From: Clostridia bacterium
GTDB lineage: Bacteria; Bacillota; Clostridia; Oscillospirales; CAG-272
Reading direction: 5' to 3'
Assembly: GCA_017624905.1 (NCBI GenBank)
Contig: JAGAMD010000010.1
Location: 1 to 42,287, forward strand
DNA length: 42,287 nucleotides
Both the position numbers and the translations under genes were made by a program. Within the stretch, counting starts at the first letter, position 1. Each line of letters opens with the position of its first letter. This document shows positions 7,341 to 14,699 of this stretch, one piece after another. The notes under the pieces were generated by a model, which made no database searches, was not told where the DNA came from, and worked only from the letters and a program-made list of their open reading frames with translations.

Positions 7341-9017
7341 ATGAAAAAGATTATTTTAGCATTAGTGTTAGCTCTTGTGTTTACTTGTCTTTTTGTAGTT
7401 GGCATTTCAGCTACTGATAAAGGCGTATATTATTTGGTTCAAGATAACACATCCGAGCTTGCAACCACCTTAAAGGACGAGGGCAAGAATGTTGTTGGAA
7501 TAGCTGATCTATACAGCAATGCAACAACACCGCTTTTCACTACTCTAAACGATGGCGACAGCGTTGTAATAGAGCTCGCGGAGAATATTAACTATACACC
7601 AAGTGGAAAAACATCCAACCCAACAACAACAGTTGCTATGAGATTAGAAAAGGCAATAACTGTTACTGTAAAGTTTGGTGCATATTCTTGGTGGGTTTCT
7701 GACGACTCAAACTATTGTGGATTTATCATTAACAACACAGGTGCAACACTTAGACTTATTGGTGGTAAGCTCCAAGATGGAGAAAATGCAGTTGCAGTTA
7801 AAGATGCCGGCTCATATTCAGTTAGTACAAATACAAATGATATAGACTTTTATGGTGGATATGTAGGAATTTATACAGGTTGTGGAAGCCTTTATGCTGA
7901 AAACCTTATTGCTGTTGGCGCAGAGGAATTAGTATATAGAAACGGCAGTATGGATTCAAGCACTGCAAATTATGAATTTAAGAACTGTTCACTAAATGTT
8001 AAAAAGGTTAATCTTTTTGCTATTGCTGATAAAACAGGCTATAATGCACAACCGGTTGCGCTAAACATTGATGGCGGATATTATGACGGTATATGTCTTA
8101 CTAACTTGTTAGAATCCTCTGTGAAAAACGCAACAGTTGACATTGAAAAAGCCACTATAAGCGGTAAAGCTATAGAGTGTAGCATTTTTATTGACTCATA
8201 TAAGGGAGTAAACGAGTTTAATTTCACACTTGACAATGTTAAGTTGCTCGGTAAATATCATGCTGAGGGAGACAGTAACCTAATAGTTGCAAACAATTGT
8301 GAATTTAAGGAGATCTGTCTAAAGGGAGATAGCTCAGGCGGTGCCGATGCAATCCTTACAGACTGTACATACGAATCAGTTGACTTTGCTAGTAAAGATG
8401 GTACTCTTACACTTATAACAACTGCAACTTGTGAAAATGCGGGAGAAAAGACTGTTTTGACAAAGGACGGCTCAACACCTGACGCAGAGTACACAACACA
8501 AAACCCGGCACTTGGACACAATATCGATAATCCAACAGGCGTACATTATGATAACTACTTTAGTGTAGGTGCATACACAGGTCTATGCTCAAGATGTAAT
8601 CTCGAGTCTAAGGAGACAACTCCATCAGCTCCGGCGTTTATAACAAGCAAGGGACTATCAAGCTTTGACGATGGCGAAACAGTTGCAGTTGCTCAAGGCT
8701 TTACAATCAATAAGGATATGGTAAAATATCTTGGCGAGGGCTGTGATTATGGAGTTCTTGCAGCAGTAAATGCAGGGGAAGAGGCAATTGCACCATCACT
8801 TGACAGCCAAAGTGTGCTTAGTGCATCACTAAAGGAGGGCAACTATGTAGTTACCAACATTAAGGTAGCAAGTATTCCTTTAGCAAACAAGACTACAAAC
8901 ATTGTATTTTGTATGTATGTTGTACAAAACGATAAAACATACTATGTGAGCAACGCACAAACAGGCGAGAGCATCGTTGGCTTAAGCTATGAAGATGTTG
9001 TAGAAATAAACAAATAA
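7341..9017 (+). CDS. secreted protein, probable right-handed beta-helix plus C-terminal modules
   Basis: This 558-aa protein has a Sec signal peptide (residues 1-24, ending ISATD) and GGAGG seven bases before ATG. Residues about 50-340 are short repeating beta-rich turns (for example IDFYGGYVGIYTG and LNIDGGYYDGICL), as in pectate-lyase-like helices, but no catalytic residues can be assigned. Around residues 360-430 it carries an ATCENAGEKT, ALGH, LCSRC module also found repeated in the surface protein at 38609. A separate C-terminal domain (about 440-558) is unrecognised. No cell-wall sorting signal is seen, so it is released or held non-covalently. It is monocistronic between its own promoter and terminator. 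Confidence 0.75.
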   Translation: MKKIILALVLALVFTCLFVVGISATDKGVYYLVQDNTSELATTLKDEGKNVVGIADLYSNATTPLFTTLNDGDSVVIELAENINYTPSGKTSNPTTTVAMRLEKAITVTVKFGAYSWWVSDDSNYCGFIINNTGATLRLIGGKLQDGENAVAVKDAGSYSVSTNTNDIDFYGGYVGIYTGCGSLYAENLIAVGAEELVYRNGSMDSSTANYEFKNCSLNVKKVNLFAIADKTGYNAQPVALNIDGGYYDGICLTNLLESSVKNATVDIEKATISGKAIECSIFIDSYKGVNEFNFTLDNVKLLGKYHAEGDSNLIVANNCEFKEICLKGDSSGGADAILTDCTYESVDFASKDGTLTLITTATCENAGEKTVLTKDGSTPDAEYTTQNPALGHNIDNPTGVHYDNYFSVGAYTGLCSRCNLESKETTPSAPAFITSKGLSSFDDGETVAVAQGFTINKDMVKYLGEGCDYGVLAAVNAGEEAIAPSLDSQSVLSASLKEGNYVVTNIKVASIPLANKTTNIVFCMYVVQNDKTYYVSNAQTGESIVGLSYEDVVEINK

Positions 9018-9063
9018 CAGAGAGAGGGGCTTTTAGTGTTGGGCGCTAAAGGACAGTAAAAAA

Positions 9064-9100
9064 GCCGATACGGATTTATTTCCGTATCGGCTCTTTTCTT
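9064..9100 (+). terminator. intrinsic terminator
   Basis: A perfect 11-bp stem (GCCGATACGGA, 9064-9074, with 9081-9091), loop TTTATT, then a T-rich tail. Confidence 0.9.
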
Positions 9101-9155
9101 ATTATACACGACCGCCTTCGGTGGTGAGTAAGTGCGCTCCTTTTGATAGCTTTTA

Positions 9156-9335
9156 GTGATATGCTATCTTTGATAGCGTGATATTTTTGCTCTAGCAAAA
9201 GTGATATTTCTAGGCACTGCCTTGAAGTGATATTCTGTTCGCTGGGAAAACTCGCGTAGCGAATACCACTCGGTGTAAGCCGAATATCACTGCAAAGCAA
9301 TATAACTCGCAGAAGGCGAATAGAGTTGGCGTAGT
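9156..9335. repeat. array of short hairpins joined by GTGATAT linkers (family C)
   Basis: Four GTGATAT words (9156, 9178, 9201, 9227) alternate with hairpins: GCTATC-TTT-GATAGC, TTTTGC-TCTA-GCAAAA and TTCTAGGC-ACT-GCCTTGAA. A larger TTCGCT/AGCGAA stem follows. The right side carries the inverted linker ATATCAC with CGG/CCG, TGC/GCA and CGC/GCG mini-stems. There is no ORF. The units are far too short and too palindromic to be CRISPR. It lies in the gene-free stretch 9018-10052. Confidence 0.65.
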
Positions 9336-9377
9336 GTCCTCAAGAACACAATGCCTTATGGGGGATTATAGGGGGAT

Positions 9378-9510
9378 TTATTCTTTCTTCTAATGTTCTT
9401 ATCTATCTTTTATTCTTTTATTCTTTCTCTCTTTTTGTTTTCTCTTTTGCTACTTTTCTCTTGCTTTTTCTCTCTTTCGTGTTTTCTTTTTTCTTTCTTT
9501 TCTTTGATTT
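9378..9510. other. long polypyrimidine tract
   Basis: About 130 bases are almost all C and T on the plus strand (runs such as TTCTTTCTCTCTTTTTG), with only scattered purines. No convincing gene lies on either strand; the minus-strand ORF across it is a Lys/Glu/Arg-rich reading of the tract. Such mirror-rich tracts can form triplex DNA. Its role here is unknown. Confidence 0.5.
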
Positions 9511-9646
9511 CGTCCCAGCTTCGTCCCAACAAAAATTTTCAAAGTGCCACAAAGCCAATAACCACAGGGAATCTCGGCGTCCCAAGATCGTTCCACCTTT
9601 GCCACAACAAGCTTCGCTATTCTCGGTCAAAATGACATCGATATAA

Positions 9647-9761
9647 GCCTTCCCTAGCAGGGAAGGTGTCACCTGTGGTGACGGATGAGTAGAATACAAT
9701 ATGTGATAAATTCCTCTCCTCATCCGTCTGCTTCGCATACACCTTCCCCGCGGGGGAAGGC
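9647..9761. mobile_element. MITE-like element, family B, complete two-armed form
   Basis: Two 42-bp inverted arms (9648-9689 and 9719-9760) enclose about 29 bp. Each arm starts CCTTCCC, forms one hairpin closed by GGGAAGG or GGGGAAGG, then TGT, then a second hairpin or loop, and ends ACGGATGAG. The arms are imperfect copies of each other. There is no transposase, so mobility would depend on an enzyme elsewhere. Single arms of the same design lie at 532-580 and 27485-27563. Confidence 0.7.
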
Positions 9762-9777
9762 AACAGAAGATAAGTAT

Positions 9778-9944
9778 GGGCGATTATTGGTCGCCCGTCA
9801 AATACAAGATTTCTCCATTCGCTAGGCTTGGTAAAAATGACAAAATGTTACCTGTCATTTTGGAGCGTAGCGATTAATGACACTCGAAATTTTAATTTCG
9901 TTAGTGGAATTATGCAAGTGAATGCAATGAATCGTAAGAATCTT
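9778..9944. repeat. inverted TGTCATT/AATGACA repeat unit (family D)
   Basis: A GGGCGA/TCGCCC stem (9778-9796) is followed by an inverted pair: AAGATTTCTCC through AAAATGACA (9806-9842), then TGTCATTTTGGAGCGTAGCG (9853-9872) through AAGAATCTT (9936-9944). A CGAAATT/AATTTCG stem lies at 9885-9900. It resembles the TGTCATTCTGAGCG-type dispersed repeat seen in many bacterial genomes. It is non-coding. Confidence 0.55.
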
Positions 9945-9984
9945 TAATATAGAAAATCGGCTTTCTATCTTTCTTGAAAAATTG

Positions 9985-10020
9985 CAAAAGTGTACCGGCT
10001 CGTACCGGTTTTTTTGTTTT
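9985..10020 (+). terminator. terminator-like hairpin just upstream of the phage-like operon
   Basis: A TACCGG/CCGGT-type stem around GTACCGG-CTC-GTACCGG is followed by a T run, about 35 bases before the first gene of the operon. I see no good -35/-10 pair between it and the gene. It could end upstream reading or act as an attenuator at which the operon is switched. Coordinates may be off by a few bases. Confidence 0.5.
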
Positions 10021-10052
10021 ACAATAGAGGTGCGAAGGCAAAGGAGGAACTA

Positions 10053-10400
10053 ATGGCAAAGAAGGACGAGCAACTATTTTTTATAAGCGAGAGCAAAAAA
10101 AGGGACGAAAAGAAAAAAAGGCGCAGAAAAGCAAAATCATTAAGCGAAAACACCTCGTTTAAGGAGTCTTTTGCTAAAATCCTTGCGCTAGAGGTCCCGA
10201 GTGAAGCACTTGCAGACGTGATAAAGGAGTCGCCTCTTGGAGAAAAAATAAGCTATCAGGAGGCAATACTCCTTGCACAAATTATAAAGGCGACAAACGG
10301 TGATACACAGGCTGCAACCTTTGTAAGAGATACCTCCGGAAACAAAATTAAGGAAACGGACGGCAAGGAGATACAAAGGAAAAAATTTGAGGATTTTTAA
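10053..10400 (+). CDS. phage-like small protein (possible small-terminase/DUF5681-type), 115 aa
   Basis: Start ATG 10053 (MAKKDEQLFF) is chosen for AAGGAGG at 10041-10047. The N-terminus is a highly basic Lys/Arg segment (residues about 15-30). The C-terminal half contains EAILLAQIIKATNGDTQAAT followed by FVRDTSGNK. This resembles the 'A-I-x-GD-x-A-x-x-x-RDT-GEK' pattern common in small proteins next to terminase genes of Clostridial phages; that match is from memory of the family, not a search. It is the first gene of the operon and lies 15 bases before the adaptor-like gene. In a complete phage, large terminase, portal and capsid genes would be expected after such a protein; here they are absent. 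Confidence 0.55.
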   Translation: MAKKDEQLFFISESKKRDEKKKRRRKAKSLSENTSFKESFAKILALEVPSEALADVIKESPLGEKISYQEAILLAQIIKATNGDTQAATFVRDTSGNKIKETDGKEIQRKKFEDF

Positions 10401-10415
10401 TACACAGGAAAGGAG

Positions 10416-11063
10416 ATGGAAGAAATAAAAGTTGGAGAAATTAAAGCACATTCTATTATGCTTATCTGTCCGGAGGTGGAAATAAGCTACGATGTAGACG
10501 ACGAGGACAGCTTAACCGACACAATAGAAAGCTTAAGGTGTGATCCAAATATAAGAGATATAGCTCTTGGCATAGTGCCATCAATTAATCGTGCATTTTC
10601 TCTTATTGAAAAAAGAGGAGGCACACGAAAAAAGAGCAAAACACTTAGGCTTGAAGCTCTTGAAAAAATAGGCAGACGCTCAAGAGTACCACTCGTCAGC
10701 ATCTCGCCCGACATACTCTTTGTAGAGAGCATATATTTTGAAAACGGAGAAAAAATTCCGTTTGATGTAGAATGTGATGACGAAATCTATATCCACTCAC
10801 AAAAAAATGGAGAATACACCTTTATTTACAGCACTAGGCTGAAACGCTTGACCGAAGCAACAAGCGACAACGAGGACATTGACCTTGACGAGGGCATAGC
10901 CGAAATTATCCCATACTTTGTAAAGAGTGAGCTAATCGCATCAGAAAACAGCGAGGAATCAAATGCGTCAAGATTGCTTTTTGACGGGATTTTAAAGGAG
11001 CTGACCGCTATTAGTCGAGGTAGCACAAATCAAGTGGTAGATACTGTTTATTTCTTTGAGTGA
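10416..11063 (+). CDS. phage head-tail adaptor-like protein (T7 gp11-type), 215 aa
   Basis: The middle is beta-rich, and a C-terminal alpha-helical stretch reads GIAEIIPYFVKSELIASENSEESN then LLFDGILKEL. This pattern of a hydrophobic helix, acidic break and second helix is typical of podovirus/siphovirus adaptors that sit between portal and tail. The assignment rests mainly on position, since the next gene looks like a tail nozzle. The ATG follows AGGAAAGGAG with almost no spacing, so the true start is uncertain. It contains no membrane segment. It could instead be an unrelated tail accessory protein. Confidence 0.45.
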   Translation: MEEIKVGEIKAHSIMLICPEVEISYDVDDEDSLTDTIESLRCDPNIRDIALGIVPSINRAFSLIEKRGGTRKKSKTLRLEALEKIGRRSRVPLVSISPDILFVESIYFENGEKIPFDVECDDEIYIHSQKNGEYTFIYSTRLKRLTEATSDNEDIDLDEGIAEIIPYFVKSELIASENSEESNASRLLFDGILKELTAISRGSTNQVVDTVYFFE

Positions 11064-11070
11064 GGTAAAT

Positions 11071-13563
11071 ATGGCAAAGAAATACAAATATACATACAAA
11101 GAGATAGGCGGAACAAGTCAAAATGAAAAAAAAGGCATTTCATATGTAAAAAATATGATAAACGAAGGCTCAATCAATGTGAAAAGACGGGGACATATAA
11201 ATGTTGCCAAAATCACGGATATTGACCTAAATCCCTTAAAAATTAATGGTATTTACAGCTACTCACAGATAGAAAACGGCGAAGGACAGGAATATAAAAT
11301 AGTCCACGCAAAAAATAAGCTTTTTAAATGCAAGAATGATTTTTCAAGCTATGAGGAGATTGAGTCAAGCTCTTTGATAAACGACTCAAAAAGCCAAGCA
11401 CTCCCTGTCGGCAACAGCCTTTTTATAGTCGGCTGTGGTGAGATGCTTTTATATGACGGAGTCGAGCTGAAAAGTGCATACGGGGACAAAAAAGCATATA
11501 TACCGACAACAGCATTTGGCATAACCGACATAACACAGCCCGACAAACGAGTGGTGGGCGAGGAGCAAAACCTTTTAACTCCACGCAGAATTAACAGGCT
11601 AAGAGGCACACAAAGAACACCTAGCGTGTTTTTGCTTGATAGCAACGTAAGGTACGGAACAAAGCTAATACTTGAGGTTAAAATACGCACTGTAACAAGC
11701 TCCCAAGAGGAGGAATACCAAAACGCAACCTCGTATATAGGTATTGATAAGGACGGCAACGAGGTTAGCACGATTGCAACAATTCGCTACGAGGTATCAT
11801 CAGTCAGCGACGGCTCGTCGTTTTTTGTAACCGAGCCGATAAAGGACATAGATGGAAACGAAATAAGCATAAAAAGGGGCGATAAAACCTATCTATATAA
11901 TCAATTGCCCTTTGGCGTATCGATAAAAAATCATAAAGAGGTGCACCTATCCTTTGAAACAACACCACCCTTTGAGGACGAGGACAACATAACCGTTGAA
12001 TACGAGTCAAAAAACGAGGACACAGGCGACAAGCTATCAAACGCAACTCACCTTGCACTGTCAAATAGTGATAACGGAAAAGCTATTTTTGTAGCTTGCT
12101 TTGGAGATAATAAGCTCTATTTCAGCGACAGGGACAAGGGAATTTATCATATGCCACAGGGAAACGAAATTTCTCTTGGCAGCGAGAGTGAGCCGATAAC
12201 AGCAGTCATAAGGCTAAGCGACAATATGATAGGCGTCTTTAAGAAAAACAGCTTTTATCGAGTTAGATTTACCTCGTCAAATGAAAATGGCTATGAGGTG
12301 TTTTTCTCAACCGATCAAATCGGTGCAATAAATCAGGGCAGTGCTTGTGTTGTAAACAATGAGTGCCTTGTGTTTAATGAAAGAGGTATATATAGCGCTA
12401 GTGATTATAGGTCGGGAGAAAACGCTTTTTCTCTGCTTAAGGAGTGCTCCCCTGACATAAGAGCATACCTTAGCCATCACACAAAAGAGGAAATAAAAAA
12501 TGCTCTTGCAATATCAGTTGACAAAAAGCATTATCTTTTTATTGGAGAAAATGTATATATTACCGACACCGACTCAAGAGTAAGGAAAAGCACTGCATCA
12601 AACTATTCATACGAGCTTTGGGTGTGGGATTTTATGACTGTAACAAGCGTATATGCCGATGGAAACGATATCTATTTTGGTCTTGAGAATGGCGAAATCA
12701 GAAAATTTAGCGATAAGTATTATGATACCGACCTGGTTTATTACAAAACCGATGAAAATAGCCTTCTTTTAAAGCAAGAGGAGAACGCAACAGGCTTTGT
12801 CTTAGGTGGACTTTATGAAGGTCGTGGGAAGATGGTAAAAATCACTCTTAGCGACCACGAGGTGCTTATAACTCGTGAGGCAGAATATAAAAACGGAGAG
12901 CTATGCTTAGCTGAGGGCTTTCTTTATAAGGACGGTACGCCTAAAATTTATGATGGTATGACCATTACACTGTACGACAAGTACGGCACACAGATATCAT
13001 CCGGCACTGTAGCCTCGACAAATATAGTTAACAGGAGTGTAATAATAGACCACCCGCTTATCGAGGGCGAGGTCTATGTCGCTTATCTAAAGGAAGACGA
13101 CTCCTTTGAATACGATATTGAAAGCACGACATCGTGCAAATATCTACTGAGAAACGGTGAAAGAATAACCATAAGGACACAAGAGCCACTAACGCTTACA
13201 CAGCATAGAAGAGAAAATGTAGTATGCGAGTATAAAACCATACCTCTTTGCTTTGATAAGCCGACTACAAAAAAGACACTAAAAAATGTCTATCTAAAAA
13301 TACCAAAATGGTCAAAAGGGGAAATAAATTTAGAGCTTGAAACCAAAAGAGGCAAGCTGAAAAGAGAAATAAATTTAGGCAACCCCATTGATTTTGACAG
13401 TCTTGATTTTGACAGCATTTCGTTAAATAGTGAGCTTGATATTATAGTGAGGGTAAAGGCGTTTATGCGTGGCTTTGAATATCTAAGCTTAAAAATCACG
13501 TCAAGCGACGGTAAGCAATTTGGGCTTGACACAATATATTTTGAATATACGGAGGAAAAATGA
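11071..13563 (+). CDS. podovirus tail-nozzle-like protein (T7 gp12-type), 830 aa
   Basis: Start ATG 11071 (MAKKYKYTYKEIGG) has GAGG upstream and lies seven bases after the previous stop. The protein is almost all beta-strand. It has propeller-like blades, notably HLALSNSDNGKAIFVACFGD, NKLYFSDRDKGIYHMPQGN, then PITAVIRLSDNMIGVFKKNSF and YELWVWDFMTVTSVYADGND. The 'lookup in the propeller' pattern (YFSD, I-x-A-I, D-N-x-I-x-V-F-K) is typical of tail tubular protein B/nozzle proteins that form the end of the short tail of podoviruses. It has no signal peptide. Its stop overlaps the next start (ATGA). The reading frame is intact over its full length, which argues against a decaying remnant. Confidence 0.6.
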   Translation: MAKKYKYTYKEIGGTSQNEKKGISYVKNMINEGSINVKRRGHINVAKITDIDLNPLKINGIYSYSQIENGEGQEYKIVHAKNKLFKCKNDFSSYEEIESSSLINDSKSQALPVGNSLFIVGCGEMLLYDGVELKSAYGDKKAYIPTTAFGITDITQPDKRVVGEEQNLLTPRRINRLRGTQRTPSVFLLDSNVRYGTKLILEVKIRTVTSSQEEEYQNATSYIGIDKDGNEVSTIATIRYEVSSVSDGSSFFVTEPIKDIDGNEISIKRGDKTYLYNQLPFGVSIKNHKEVHLSFETTPPFEDEDNITVEYESKNEDTGDKLSNATHLALSNSDNGKAIFVACFGDNKLYFSDRDKGIYHMPQGNEISLGSESEPITAVIRLSDNMIGVFKKNSFYRVRFTSSNENGYEVFFSTDQIGAINQGSACVVNNECLVFNERGIYSASDYRSGENAFSLLKECSPDIRAYLSHHTKEEIKNALAISVDKKHYLFIGENVYITDTDSRVRKSTASNYSYELWVWDFMTVTSVYADGNDIYFGLENGEIRKFSDKYYDTDLVYYKTDENSLLLKQEENATGFVLGGLYEGRGKMVKITLSDHEVLITREAEYKNGELCLAEGFLYKDGTPKIYDGMTITLYDKYGTQISSGTVASTNIVNRSVIIDHPLIEGEVYVAYLKEDDSFEYDIESTTSCKYLLRNGERITIRTQEPLTLTQHRRENVVCEYKTIPLCFDKPTTKKTLKNVYLKIPKWSKGEINLELETKRGKLKREINLGNPIDFDSLDFDSISLNSELDIIVRVKAFMRGFEYLSLKITSSDGKQFGLDTIYFEYTEEK

Positions 13564-14699
13564 GTCAGGTATATAAAATAACAGACGAGGAAATTAACCA
13601 AACTATTTTACATTCCCCTTATTCACTTGCCGACTCTCCGGCTAAGGCAGGGCTTAAGGCTATGCAGATTAAAAAATATTTCTATGAATTTATTCGATTT
13701 TTTGCCGGAAAGATAAACATTCATTTGGATGATATCGGTGAAGGCTTTGATAATATTGATTTGCTCCTTGAAGAGATAAATCAAAAAATACTTGACCTTG
13801 AGGCATCAGATTTATCTATCGGCGATGCGATAAAATCAAATATCAAGGCGCACAACATAAGCACGGGAGCGCATCTAGATATAAGAAATGAGACAGTATC
13901 AAAGCTAAGTGCACATAATATTAGCTCAACAGCCCACGGGGATATTCGCTCTTACCTAAAGGAGCTTAAGGACAAGCTCAATGTAGCATATACCTTAGCA
14001 AGTGGTAAGCAAAGGGTTTATCCATGCGACACAGCCTTAGATGCTATTATCAAAAGTGCAACGGGAGATATTAATGTTGGCGATTTGCTTTTGGTAAGAG
14101 ATGAGAGCGAGGTTGACTTTACTGTTTTTGAAAAAAGCGTATCACAAGCCCAACAAGACGATATAGAGGTTGACTATACAGCCTTAGTAAACGGAGAGTT
14201 TACCTTTGAGGCGGGGAAAATGTACTTTTTCAAGGGTAAACGATTACTTGCCTCAAGGGGCAATCTTGAAACAGGCTTACTTGCTAAGCAAGACGACCTT
14301 GACGAGCTTGAAAATCTTGTTTTAGCAAATGCCGAGGCAATAGGAGAAAAGCTAACCGAGCTTGAAAATATTCTGTCCCTCAAGCAAAATAACAAAGAAA
14401 CGGTTGATAATACATCAGAGGTTGTAACCTTGGAAACCGACCACGAATACAATCTTGGACTAAGAACAAGCGTTATAATTGAGGTTGAGTCAACGAAGAT
14501 AAATTCAATTATAAACTTCAGAAGCGGAACAACACCAACCTCATTTGATGCACCGAGCGATATCATATTTACGGGTGATGACACGCTAAACGGCAGACTG
14601 TATCCTGTTTCAAACCGACTCTACGAGATTAATATTAAAAATGTTATGGGAGCTTTAGTCGCTCGTGTTGGTGCAAGTGACTATGAAGTAATAGAGTGA
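13560..14699 (+). CDS. phage tail fibre/appendage protein, 379 aa
   Basis: It has an N-terminal helical segment (residues about 1-90) and two copies of a fibre motif, AHNISTGAHLDIR and AHNISSTAHGDIR (about residues 97-125), well known from tail fibres. A short beta domain, a coiled-coil stretch (DDLDELENLVLANAEAIGEK, about 240-275) and a beta-sandwich tip (INFRSGTTPTSFDAPSDIIF then GDDTLNGRLYPVSNRLYEI) follow. That tip is common at the ends of Clostridial phage appendages. It is translationally coupled to the nozzle gene by ATGA. The protein would link the tail to a receptor-binding tip. Confidence 0.7.
   Translation: MSQVYKITDEEINQTILHSPYSLADSPAKAGLKAMQIKKYFYEFIRFFAGKINIHLDDIGEGFDNIDLLLEEINQKILDLEASDLSIGDAIKSNIKAHNISTGAHLDIRNETVSKLSAHNISSTAHGDIRSYLKELKDKLNVAYTLASGKQRVYPCDTALDAIIKSATGDINVGDLLLVRDESEVDFTVFEKSVSQAQQDDIEVDYTALVNGEFTFEAGKMYFFKGKRLLASRGNLETGLLAKQDDLDELENLVLANAEAIGEKLTELENILSLKQNNKETVDNTSEVVTLETDHEYNLGLRTSVIIEVESTKINSIINFRSGTTPTSFDAPSDIIFTGDDTLNGRLYPVSNRLYEINIKNVMGALVARVGASDYEVIE

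Noticed and set aside
9156-9335. CRISPR-like array
   Set aside because: Repeat words are only 7 bp, the spacers are palindromic and about 15 bp, and no cas gene is present.
9418-9738. Minus-strand ORF of 106 codons over the polypyrimidine tract
   Set aside because: It is a reading of the C/T tract (Lys/Glu/Arg-rich) and the hairpin element, with no ribosome site; composition, not coding.
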